From Amycolatopsis sp. WAC 01376 (GTDB lineage: Bacteria; Actinomycetota; Actinomycetes; Mycobacteriales; Pseudonocardiaceae), in the NCBI RefSeq assembly GCF_003947415.1, contig NZ_QHKL01000001.1, positions 1,178,001-1,242,000 on the forward strand: a DNA stretch of 64,000 nt, given 5' to 3'. The translations under genes were made by a program, and so were the position numbers. The notes under the pieces were generated by a model. The model saw nothing but the letters and a program-made list of their open reading frames with translations. It made no database searches and was not told the origin of the DNA. Shown here piece by piece: positions 48,556-56,002 of this stretch. Position 1 is the first letter of the stretch. Every line of letters begins with the position of its first letter.

Positions 48556-49344
48556 TTAGTCTTCGTCCTCGTCGCGCGGCTGGAATGGCGCCATGCAGTC
48601 GCCGCAGAGGATCGGGGCACGCTCCAAGCGGCCGGGGGTGATGGGGAACGGGTCGGCCGTTGCGCAGATGCACGTGACGTAGATCCGCTTTCCGCCCCGC
48701 GTCCCGCCGCGCGAGCCCTTGCCGCGCTTCTGCGTGCCGCTTCCGCCGTCGCCACCTTCCCCGCCGTCTCCGCCGTCGCCACCAGCGGCGCCGGGGTCGC
48801 CGTTCTCGAATCTCCGGCCCTCCGCCAGGTACGCGAGGCGGGCCGCTTCGAGCTTCTCGATGACCTTTTCGTACCGCGCGGCGGTCGCGTCGATGATCTC
48901 GACCTGTGAGAAGCCGATGGACTTGTGCGGCGCCTTGCCCTCCGGCCAGATAAGACCCAGCTCGTTCGCCGCCTTCACGAACGTTTTGTTGTGGCGGCCG
49001 TTGATGTTGGTTCCATGCTCCCCACGAGCATGGTTGAGCCCGTGCGCGGCTTCGTGAAGAAGGGTCTGCATAATCCGGCGGCCGGGAAGCCCGAGCAGCT
49101 CGCCGGACACGAACAGCTCCGGCTTGCCGGTAAGGATCTGCTGAACGATGTTGACCGGGGCGCCCTCCTTGCCCTCTTCGTCCTGCGTCCAGCGTCCCGG
49201 CCAGAAGTGCGCCCACTTCGGGCTCTTGCCGTGGAAGCCCGCCCCGGTCACGGCGACGACATCCGGGACATCCTTGTGCTTGCGCTGGATTGCACGCCAC
49301 GCCATCTCGATGGCCTTGATGATCTCGCTACCGGTCTTCGTCAT
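48556..49344 (-). CDS. SprT-like zinc metalloprotease
   Basis: The 262-residue protein has HEAAH at residues 97-101 and a downstream GRHNKTFVKAANELG that would supply the third ligand, as in SprT-like proteases. A glycine-rich linker (GDGGDGGEGGDGG) leads to a C-terminal zinc ribbon (TCICATADP and ILCGDCMAPF). SprT/Spartan proteins act on DNA-protein crosslinks in eukaryotes. The phage role is unknown. The 26-bp palindrome lies 39 bases before its start. Confidence 0.8.
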   Translation of the reverse strand: MTKTGSEIIKAIEMAWRAIQRKHKDVPDVVAVTGAGFHGKSPKWAHFWPGRWTQDEEGKEGAPVNIVQQILTGKPELFVSGELLGLPGRRIMQTLLHEAAHGLNHARGEHGTNINGRHNKTFVKAANELGLIWPEGKAPHKSIGFSQVEIIDATAARYEKVIEKLEAARLAYLAEGRRFENGDPGAAGGDGGDGGEGGDGGSGTQKRGKGSRGGTRGGKRIYVTCICATADPFPITPGRLERAPILCGDCMAPFQPRDEDED

Positions 49345-49383
49345 GTCCGCTTCCCTCCGTCGTGGCCTGCTGAAACAAACCTA

Positions 49384-49409
49384 AGCTGCGTTACCATGGT
49401 AACGCAGCT
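49384..49409. promoter_or_regulatory. 26-bp perfect palindrome, phage operator candidate
   Basis: AGCTGCGTTACCA meets its exact complement TGGTAACGCAGCT. It sits just upstream of the SprT-like gene, and a partial copy lies upstream of the next gene in the direction of transcription (48530-48546). A phage repressor is the most likely binder. Confidence 0.78.
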
Positions 49410-49411
49410 AT

Positions 49412-49514
49412 TTGTGGTGCACACCACATCGGCACAGCTGTGCCCGGCTTGGCGTGCACACCACAAGGAAGGCCCCGCGGCCGGCTCGAGTGCGCTTGAT
49501 GTGCACACCACAAG
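49412..49514. repeat. Three phage palindromes between the holin and SprT-like genes
   Basis: The sites are TTGTGGTGCACACCACAT (49412-49429), CTTGGCGTGCACACCACAAG (49448-49467) and CTTGATGTGCACACCACAAG (49495-49514). The last two flank GGAAGGCCCCGCGGCCGGCT. This gap has the largest number of near-perfect sites. Confidence 0.8.
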
Positions 49515-49537
49515 CCGGACGCGGGCAGGCCACGGGC

Positions 49538-49795
49538 TCAGTCGGCCGGGGAGGTCTCCGGCTCCGGCGCGACGTCTTCGAACTCGTATTCGTGGGCGCG
49601 TAGGCCGCGCTGGTCGGCCGGGACGGTGGTCACCCGGCGGTGGATCTCCACGCCCGCGATGAGCGAGACCGCAGCGGCGGCCACGTCGAGCAGGGCGCCG
49701 TCCGGCAGGCCGGGCACCAGGTGCACGAGCAGGCCCACCAGGGCGCCCACGAGCGTGAGCACCAGGGCCGGGAACTTGCGGATGTAGGCGATCAA
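49538..49795 (-). CDS. Small membrane protein, holin candidate
   Basis: The 85-residue protein has two hydrophobic segments (FPALVLTLVGALVGLLVHLV and ALLDVAAAAVSLIAGVEI) and an acidic C-terminus (EDVAPEPETSPAD). Size and topology fit a holin, and the endolysin gene is about 1 kb upstream in the same direction. It overlaps the kinase gene by four bases. Holins share little sequence, so the call rests on topology and context. Confidence 0.62.
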   Translation of the reverse strand: MIAYIRKFPALVLTLVGALVGLLVHLVPGLPDGALLDVAAAAVSLIAGVEIHRRVTTVPADQRGLRAHEYEFEDVAPEPETSPAD

Positions 49796-50337
49796 AGTAC
49801 GTACTCCTTCACGAGCTGGTGGACGCGGTCGGCGAGCGCGTCCGGGGTGGAATCGTTGGTGACGGTCACGTCCGCGCGGATGGCGTCGGACTCGCTTTCG
49901 GACACGTGCGGGTCGGCAACGGTCAGGCCGGGCCGATGCACGCGGAGGATCACGAAGCCCCGTGCCCGCAGCTCCGCCGCTTCGTTGATGAACCGGCAGT
50001 CAGGGACGACTACGGGACTGTGGACCAGGCGGACGCGGTCGGTGAGAGCCTTGACCCAGACATCCGGCCCGAGGGTCTCCCGTGCGCTCACACCGAGCCG
50101 CTGAAGGACACGCCGGGCCTCCGGGTAGTCGTCCTTCGCGCGCTCCCAGCCCAACCGGTCGACCACGTCTGCGAGCCGCTCGCCCTCCCGCAGGATCGGG
50201 CTCGTCTCGTATGCCATGGTCTTCAGCGGGTCGGCGAAGCCCATCCGCGTGTACCCGTGGTGACGGGTCAGCACTCCGGCGGCCGTGTCCTTCCCGGACC
50301 TCATCCGGCCGACGATGCCGACAGACCGACGTGTCAT
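49792..50337 (-). CDS. Phage deoxynucleoside monophosphate kinase
   Basis: The 181-residue P-loop protein starts with VGIVGRMRSGKDTAAGVL (Walker A), then RMGFADPLKTMAYE and VVPDCRFINEAAELRARGFV, all typical of T4 gp1-type dNMP kinases in phages. It raises dNTP supply for phage DNA synthesis. It is the first gene of a leftward unit that overlaps the holin candidate. Confidence 0.82.
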   Translation of the reverse strand: MTRRSVGIVGRMRSGKDTAAGVLTRHHGYTRMGFADPLKTMAYETSPILREGERLADVVDRLGWERAKDDYPEARRVLQRLGVSARETLGPDVWVKALTDRVRLVHSPVVVPDCRFINEAAELRARGFVILRVHRPGLTVADPHVSESESDAIRADVTVTNDSTPDALADRVHQLVKEYVL

Positions 50338-50659
50338 CTCTTCCCCTCCCTGTAGATGCCTCTCGCTTCGTCTTCAGTGGCGGTAGGAGGGCAAAGGGGG
50401 ACATAGGCAGATGGGATATTCGGTTGTTAGCCACTGCCACTACTAACCCAAACGGAGCAGCGCTCTCAAACGCGCAACATGGAATACCCAAGTCACTCCG
50501 TAGGCCAACGCTTGGGGAACCCGCGACATGTAGTCTCTGGGAGTCGGTCCGACACCTCCCTCTCTAAGGGGGAGTAGCTGGCGCGGCTGTAGGGCCGACA
50601 GCAGTACGTGAGTTTGAAACTCGCGTGCGGCTTACCGACGCCCAGAAAATGGTAGAGAA
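50338..50659 (+). other. Structured intergenic region, no recognised gene
   Basis: This 322-base stretch is less GC-rich than its surroundings. It holds hairpins CTCCC/GGGAG (about 50560-50577) and CGTGAG-TTTGAAA-CTCGCG (about 50607-50625). It precedes a short plus-strand gene and may be its leader or a small RNA. I considered a tRNA and a yybP-ykoY riboswitch and found neither. Confidence 0.45.
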
Positions 50660-50824
50660 ATGAACTATCTGCTAGGTCTCATGATCGTTTCAAGTACCGC
50701 GCTCATGACCTTGCGAATATCAGCCAAGTATAAGCGCAGCGTCGAGTTTACGTTCCTCGGCATCAAGCTCAAATCTGCCGCTGACAGGCCGCAGGAAGAT
50801 GAGAAGGGCAACCTGGCGCCGTGA
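50660..50824 (+). CDS. Short membrane protein on the opposite strand to the phage genes
   Basis: The frame encodes 54 residues. An N-terminal hydrophobic helix (NYLLGLMIVSSTALMTL) precedes a basic stretch (RISAKYKRS) and an acidic tail (DRPQEDEKGNLAP). It runs against the surrounding late genes and ends four bases before a 16-bp-stem bidirectional terminator, which supports a real transcript. The ribosome site is weak (GAG). The family is unknown. It could be an exclusion or lysogeny protein, but nothing proves this. Confidence 0.55.
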   Translation: MNYLLGLMIVSSTALMTLRISAKYKRSVEFTFLGIKLKSAADRPQEDEKGNLAP

Positions 50825-50827
50825 ACA

Positions 50828-50877
50828 TTCGTGGGCCTGCGCCTTAGCTAAGCGTGGCTAGGGCGCAGGCCCACGAA
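50828..50877. terminator. Bidirectional terminator with a 16-bp stem
   Basis: TTCGTGGGCCTGCGCC and GGCGCAGGCCCACGAA pair exactly around an 18-base loop. It lies between the short plus-strand gene and the 3' end of the endolysin gene. Confidence 0.88.
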
Positions 50878-50882
50878 CTTGC

Positions 50883-51812
50883 TTATAGCTTCAGGGCCGC
50901 GAGCGTGCGCGGACCCGCGATGCCGTCCGCGACGAGCCCGGCCCGGCGCTGGAACTCGCGCACGACGCTTTCCGTCCCGGCGCCGTAGACACCGTCCGCC
51001 GTGAGATGCGAGTACGCCGGGAACCACGCGTTGAGTCGCCGCTGAAGCGCGGTGACCGCCGGACCCTGCGAACCGCGCTTGAGCGTGCTCCCCGGCGGCG
51101 CAGGTGCAGGAGTGCCCCCGCCAGTGCCAGGAACAGCGCCACCAAGACCGGAAGTGATTCGTCCCCATGTGGCGGGGCCGACAATCCCGTCAGCGGTGAG
51201 GCCCTGTCGGGACTGGTAGCGCTTGACGGCCGATTCCGTGTCAGCTCCGAAAATGCCGTCCGCCTTGAGACCGAGGAATCGTTGGACAAGCGCGACGTCG
51301 GCCCCGGAGGAACCGCGCTTGAGGGTGGCGCGCCCACCGGAGCCGGAGTCAGGAGGGGACGTGTTGCCGCCCCCGTTCAGCCGGGCCGCGACCACGGCCA
51401 CGCGGGAATGCGGAGCGTTGATCTCGAAGTGCATTTCGTCGGCCCTGCCGGAGTAGTCGCCGCCCCAGCGCACAACGTTGTCCACTTCGGACAGAATGCG
51501 GTGGATCTCCGCGACCTGCGGGCCGGTGAACGTGCCACGCTTGCCAAGCGGGTGCCGCGTCGCGTTTGCGTCGGCGGCCGTGGCCGACGCGTGGTTGCTG
51601 GTCGCGGTGCCGCCCCTGATCGGACGATTCGCGTAACCCCAATCGTCGGCGCCCTGGTCGAGATCCTCAACGCGCTTGTCGAACTGGGACAGCACATACA
51701 TGAGCACGTCGCCCGCCGGGCCATCGGCCACGACGATACGGACGTTCGTGCCGGGTACCGTGCGAGACGAGCGCGGTGGGTTCACGGGCCAGCCGTTCTG
51801 AGAAACAGCCAT
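50883..51812 (-). CDS. Endolysin: M15-type peptidase with two peptidoglycan-binding domains
   Basis: The 309-residue protein has a D-Ala-D-Ala/M15-type peptidase domain whose metal ligands fit SNHASATAADAN (H74, D81) and ADEMHFEIN (H128). Two PG-binding-1 domains follow (about 162-222 and 243-307), each with ADGI/ADGV and a terminal TW or TL motif. It should cut peptide cross-bridges in the host wall during lysis. I chose the ATG at 51812, preceded by AAGGAG. A paired palindrome unit lies 37 bases upstream. Confidence 0.87.
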   Translation of the reverse strand: MAVSQNGWPVNPPRSSRTVPGTNVRIVVADGPAGDVLMYVLSQFDKRVEDLDQGADDWGYANRPIRGGTATSNHASATAADANATRHPLGKRGTFTGPQVAEIHRILSEVDNVVRWGGDYSGRADEMHFEINAPHSRVAVVAARLNGGGNTSPPDSGSGGRATLKRGSSGADVALVQRFLGLKADGIFGADTESAVKRYQSRQGLTADGIVGPATWGRITSGLGGAVPGTGGGTPAPAPPGSTLKRGSQGPAVTALQRRLNAWFPAYSHLTADGVYGAGTESVVREFQRRAGLVADGIAGPRTLAALKL

Positions 51813-51848
51813 AGGGAACTCCTTGCAGCAAAAGGAAAAGGGAGAAGG

Positions 51849-51917
51849 CTTGTGGTGTGCACGCCAAAGGGAAGGCCCCGCGGCCGGCGAAGGGCCGCTT
51901 GTGGTGCACACGCCAAG
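51849..51917. repeat. Paired phage palindromes upstream of the endolysin
   Basis: CTTGTGGTGTGCACGCCAAA (51849-51868) and CTTGTGGTGCACACGCCAAG (51898-51917) flank GGCCCCGCGGCCGGCGAAGG. The unit ends one base before the stop of the upstream tail gene. Confidence 0.8.
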
Positions 51918-51918
51918 G

Positions 51919-52821
51919 TCAGTAGCCGAAGCCGCGCGGCTCCAGCGGCCAGGCTCCGTAGGTATCCGGGAACGGCGATGGCTCGCCGGGAGACGGCTTC
52001 GGAAGGTCGGGCGTCTCAAGGACAGGCAGCGGTGGAGGCGGTACGCGCTCTGGCAGCTCGACCGGTTGGGGCGCGGACGGAGTCGGCTCGTCTGGCGGTT
52101 CGCTGGCGAGCATCTGTCGTTGCTTGGCGAAAGAAGCACTCGGTGTTCCTCGAAGCAACGTCCCTTCGGTTGTCGCCGTCGGGTAAGACGACAAGGGCGC
52201 CAAGAACATGTACTCCGGCTCGAAAACGGGAACCGCGTAGGTGTTCTCACGTGGAGTCACCCAGCTTTGGAGGACGTTCGCTTGCGTCACCGAAAATCCG
52301 TTGGCCGTTGCGTCGGATTGAAGGCTGCTTGGTCGGGCAAACCACACGTGGTTGGCGGTGGCTTCGGCGAAGTATCGGACCACGCACTTCCGGAGCACCG
52401 AAATCGCTTCGGTGTCCTGCCATTCGTCCACGGGCATCCCGTGCAGCCATGCCAGTTCGAACACCTGCACGTTGTAATCATCCGGGTTGGTACGGCCACG
52501 CATGGTGAATATGCGCGTAGAGGTCGTCAGTCCGCCTAGCGTCGCCTCAAAGTTGAACCTGAGAGCGGACGTGCCGAACGCCTGGATCATGAAGCGGGAA
52601 ACCAGAACCGGGTACTTGGGATTGACCATCCCGCTTGCGTAGACGGCTTGGCGGCCGTCCCGCGCAAACATCGCGCGAGCTACCGCCCCGTCGTTCGTCG
52701 TCAGACGGTCGCGGTAGGTGACCTTCCGCTCTCCACGCTCAAGGGCACTGATTCTGTCCGCCAGGCCCCGAAATTCAGCCTGTAGCGATGGGGGAAGCGT
52801 CGGGTTAGCCAGTGGGTTCAC
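51919..52821 (-). CDS. Hypothetical tail-region protein
   Basis: The 300-residue protein has a short N-terminal coiled segment (LQAEFRGLADRISALERGER), a beta-rich middle and a proline-rich C-terminus (LPERVPPPPLPVLETPDLPK). Its position after the tail proteins and before the endolysin suggests a minor tail or baseplate component. It overlaps the Gp37-like gene by 17 bases. I recognise no family. Confidence 0.6.
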   Translation of the reverse strand: MNPLANPTLPPSLQAEFRGLADRISALERGERKVTYRDRLTTNDGAVARAMFARDGRQAVYASGMVNPKYPVLVSRFMIQAFGTSALRFNFEATLGGLTTSTRIFTMRGRTNPDDYNVQVFELAWLHGMPVDEWQDTEAISVLRKCVVRYFAEATANHVWFARPSSLQSDATANGFSVTQANVLQSWVTPRENTYAVPVFEPEYMFLAPLSSYPTATTEGTLLRGTPSASFAKQRQMLASEPPDEPTPSAPQPVELPERVPPPPLPVLETPDLPKPSPGEPSPFPDTYGAWPLEPRGFGY

Positions 52822-53902
52822 CTCCGAAGACCTCGCGGGACGCAGCGGTCAGCGTGATCTGTTCGGTGCCGGATTCGTCCACGGACACCGAAAGCTCTGT
52901 GATCCGCCACATCCCGTCAATGGGGACCAGGCCGTACCCGCCGCGAATGGTCATCGCGTCGCCAAGGTCGAAATCATCGAGTCCGGGCGAGCTGTCCGGA
53001 TACAGCGCGATCGACGGGAGCACGACCGGAAAGGCGCCGATGCGGGCGCGCTCTTCCGCCTTCGCTTTCAGTGTTGAGTACTCCTTGATGTCCGAGAAGG
53101 ACTCAACAGCTTCCAGTCGAGGGAAGATCTTCGACGGACTACCAGCCGATGCCCACACCTGATCGGCGCCGTCGCCGGAACCCAGCGCAAAGGCGTGCGT
53201 CACCACGGACTTCCCGCCGACACTTGCGGCGACGATGTCACAGTTCCGGCCCTGCTCCAGGGTGACAGCACGCGCACGGCCTACGGTCGGGAAGTGAATG
53301 CGGAACGCCGTGCGTAGATCGGCATCGCTCCACTCGGTGTCGAAGCTGAAATCGAATCCGTTAATCACTGCGGCGAGCTGTTCGACGGCTTCGCCGATGC
53401 TCTTGTGTTCGGCCTCCTTGTACGTGCGGTCACGCTTGACGCCGGTCTTTTCCAGGCCGTACGTGATCATTCCCAGCCGGGAACCGTCGCCGTATTGCCC
53501 GGCGTGCTGAAGCAGGGAACGCGCGATGTCGGCTTGGTCGACTTGAGTAAAGGCAGTCGTCGCGTGGTAGTGCCGAAGTCGGTAGTAGCTCAGCCATCCT
53601 TCGCATTGCAGTTCCATCGTTCCCGCTGCGAAGTCGGCTTGCGCGTCCCACATGAGGCCCGACCAGACGAAACGGCCGTTCCGTTCGATGTAGACGGCGG
53701 TCGCGCCTCCGGTCACGATTGTCTGTCGGTTGACTCGTACGATTCCCGGATTCAGGGCAATGGTGATGGACGCCGAACCGGGCGCATTCAAAGTGTTGAC
53801 GTAGGAGAACTTCTCCGCAGGCAATTCACCGTGAATGATTCCGGAGAGCACGTCTTGAAAGAGCACGCGATATGAGGCGGTTTTTGTCACGGGCCGCGCC
53901 AC
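52805..53902 (-). CDS. Siphovirus Gp37-like tail protein (baseplate hub-like)
   Basis: The 365-residue protein resembles ReqiPepy6 Gp37-like and other siphovirus tail proteins: an early VLFQDVLSGIIHGELPAEKF, then FVWSGLMWDAQADFAAGTME, a QADIARSLLQHA helix and a late FDLGDAMTIRGGYGLVPIDG. It probably forms part of the tail tip at the cell surface. It overlaps the upstream gene by 16 bases. Confidence 0.72.
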   Translation of the reverse strand: MARPVTKTASYRVLFQDVLSGIIHGELPAEKFSYVNTLNAPGSASITIALNPGIVRVNRQTIVTGGATAVYIERNGRFVWSGLMWDAQADFAAGTMELQCEGWLSYYRLRHYHATTAFTQVDQADIARSLLQHAGQYGDGSRLGMITYGLEKTGVKRDRTYKEAEHKSIGEAVEQLAAVINGFDFSFDTEWSDADLRTAFRIHFPTVGRARAVTLEQGRNCDIVAASVGGKSVVTHAFALGSGDGADQVWASAGSPSKIFPRLEAVESFSDIKEYSTLKAKAEERARIGAFPVVLPSIALYPDSSPGLDDFDLGDAMTIRGGYGLVPIDGMWRITELSVSVDESGTEQITLTAASREVFGGEPTG

Positions 53903-55041
53903 ACGGCAGAGAATCCGCTGACGTGATCATTGGGCGCTTCTCTGGTGATTGCAGCAGCTACGGCCGAATACGAATAGCACCCGAAGGTGGTTCCTGCGGC
54001 GAGCTTCTTCGTGGCGGAGCAGTTCACATTCAGCGCGTAGTCCGCCGTGCTGTCCTTGGCCCACAGTCGATCAGGGGCCGCGCCGATCATGGCGTATTTG
54101 TCGAATGTGCCGAAGGTGTAGCGGAGGTTCAGCGCCAGTTGCCACCATCCCGCGCGCTGGATCGTGAAGATCCCCGACGAGTCAACAGAGATACCCTGCG
54201 GGGAGGTGATCACGTCGGGGAACGCAATGAGCTTCGCCGTCGCGACCGACGACTGATCACCTGCAATCCGCCATTCGCCGCCGGGTGTCGACCCGCTCAT
54301 GTCGGCTACAGACAGCCATTCCGTGCCGCTCCAGCGGTACAGCGCACGGTCCGTGCTCCGGATGATGAGTTGATTGATGTACGGCGCGGAGATCTCGGAC
54401 GGGTTCGCCACGGCTTGGATTCCGGGTCCGAGACGTTGCCACGTCGCACCGTTGTAAACCCATGCTTCGCGGGTCGAGCTGTCCGTCCAGACCTGTCCAG
54501 GACGGTTGAACGCCGGACGTTCGACGCCATACAGCGAAGGTCCGGAAATGTATTGCTGCCCGGAGGAATAGCGCCGGTCAGTCCCGGACGGCTGCGTGCC
54601 TTTCGACTGCGCCGGAACAAGAAAGTCTTGCACCACATAGGCCGCTGGTGTCGACGGAGGCTGCGGCGACGCGGCTGGGTCACCCTTGCGGATCTCCAGG
54701 AACCAGCGCCCCCGCTCTGCGGCCGTGGCGGGAGGGACGACGTAGGCCACAAGGCGATCGATACGATCGCGGGTCGCGTCGGCCGGGTCGAGCGTGAGGA
54801 CCGTGGACGCGGTCGCTTCCACGAAGTACACGCCCGTTTCCGTTGCCGGGGTGGGGACCGCGACCCTGCCGGGGGACACGGTCACGGTCGAGCCGTCCAG
54901 CGACACCGCGAAGTCCGAGACGCCGAACATTCCGACCTGACTGCCGACAAGGCGACTGAAGATGCGGCGGACGAGTCCGGCGGCGTACTCCGTGTTGTCC
55001 GCGAAGATCGGCGGTGAATCCATTTCTTTGCTCAGAACCAT
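53887..55041 (-). CDS. Minor tail protein / receptor-binding candidate
   Basis: The 384-residue protein has an N-terminal baseplate-type segment (FADNTEYAAGLVRRIFSRLV, VSPGRVAVPTPATETGVYFV) and a middle region with DRIDRLVAYVVPPAT. The C-terminal half looks like a C1q/fibre head (GIFTIQRAGWWQLALNLRYT). That layout suits a host-binding tail protein. An alternative start lies six codons downstream. The function is inferred from the layout. Confidence 0.65.
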   Translation of the reverse strand: MVLSKEMDSPPIFADNTEYAAGLVRRIFSRLVGSQVGMFGVSDFAVSLDGSTVTVSPGRVAVPTPATETGVYFVEATASTVLTLDPADATRDRIDRLVAYVVPPATAAERGRWFLEIRKGDPAASPQPPSTPAAYVVQDFLVPAQSKGTQPSGTDRRYSSGQQYISGPSLYGVERPAFNRPGQVWTDSSTREAWVYNGATWQRLGPGIQAVANPSEISAPYINQLIIRSTDRALYRWSGTEWLSVADMSGSTPGGEWRIAGDQSSVATAKLIAFPDVITSPQGISVDSSGIFTIQRAGWWQLALNLRYTFGTFDKYAMIGAAPDRLWAKDSTADYALNVNCSATKKLAAGTTFGCYSYSAVAAAITREAPNDHVSGFSAVWRGP

Positions 55042-55065
55042 AGAGCGAAACCAACTCCGATTCAG

Positions 55066-55998
55066 TTACACCCAGGCGCTAGCCCATTCGCACGTCAAGG
55101 ACGCCCCGTCACCGGCGGGGCCGGGGTCGAGCCGGAATCCTTGGAAAGCGAATTCGGTTATGCCGGGCGGACAGGTCAACCAGGTGTTACCGGTGCCAGC
55201 GGTGGCGAACCGTGGCGCGGTGCCGTTCAAAAGGACTTCATGCGTGTACGTGTCGACGTCGAGCCATTCACCGCGCAGCAAGGTGTATTTGAATGTCAAT
55301 GCTTCCGCGGTTGCAATGTTCACAATTTGCGGATCGGTTACCGGGCCTCGCACAATGAAACGCGGATACGTGGCGAAGGTGCCATCGTTCGCGACACGGA
55401 TTACTCCACGTTCCGAAGGGACGCCGAATTTGATGGGGAACCTGAACGGTGTACGTATCCCTCCGCCCAAGGAATCCGGAACCGGAAGACCGGTGGTGCG
55501 ACTCCGGATTGCCGGGTCGACAATGAGAGGGCTACCGCAATACATTTCGATGGTGACCATGGCGAGCCCGTTGCTGTATTCCACGTTTACCGGGATCGTG
55601 CGCTTGCGGACGCGGGCCGCCACGAAGCGGACTCCGCCCCCGGCGATTCCGGGGAAGCGGAACACCAAGGGCGCGTCCGGCCGGGCCGGGGCGAACGCGT
55701 CGGCTACCTGATCGAGTGCGGCGGCCAGCTCGTGCCGCTCGCGGCCGTACGCCTCGATGGTGAGTGTGATCGTGCGGGCTCCGAGGTAGTCCGACCCGCT
55801 CACGTCGCCGTGACGGCTCAAGGCGGCCCTGTCAGAGGTACGCACACCGGGGATATCCAAGAGGCCGTCGACGGCGACCAGGGACAGCGGGGAGTCGGGG
55901 GCGCCGATGACGAGCCCCCGGTATTCCGCCATCCACTCATCGGGGACGTCGAGCGCTCCGCGCTGCGCAGCGGCGAACAGGTCTGGGACCAACTGCAT
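55066..55998 (-). CDS. Distal tail (Dit-like) protein
   Basis: The 310-residue protein follows the tape measure and precedes the Gp37-like gene, the usual place of the distal tail protein. It has a discoidin-like N-terminal region (LSLVAVDGLLDIPGVRTSDR, ARTITLTIEAYGRERHELAA) and a C-terminal beta domain (NTWLTCPPGITEFAFQGFRL). I chose the ATG at 55998; the frame is open 33 codons further, over the tape-measure end. Confidence 0.75.
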   Translation of the reverse strand: MQLVPDLFAAAQRGALDVPDEWMAEYRGLVIGAPDSPLSLVAVDGLLDIPGVRTSDRAALSRHGDVSGSDYLGARTITLTIEAYGRERHELAAALDQVADAFAPARPDAPLVFRFPGIAGGGVRFVAARVRKRTIPVNVEYSNGLAMVTIEMYCGSPLIVDPAIRSRTTGLPVPDSLGGGIRTPFRFPIKFGVPSERGVIRVANDGTFATYPRFIVRGPVTDPQIVNIATAEALTFKYTLLRGEWLDVDTYTHEVLLNGTAPRFATAGTGNTWLTCPPGITEFAFQGFRLDPGPAGDGASLTCEWASAWV

Positions 55999-56002
55999 TC
56001 GG

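Noticed and set aside
50600..50635. Possible tRNA, from a T-arm-like hairpin CGTGAG-TTTGAAA-CTCGCG
   Set aside because: No matching acceptor strand, D-arm or anticodon arm could be found at the right distance.
50560..50640. Possible yybP-ykoY (manganese) riboswitch at AAGGGGGAGTAGC
   Set aside because: The 5' signature is suggestive, but the 3' partner strand with the conserved AGACC region is missing, and the following gene is not a metal transporter.
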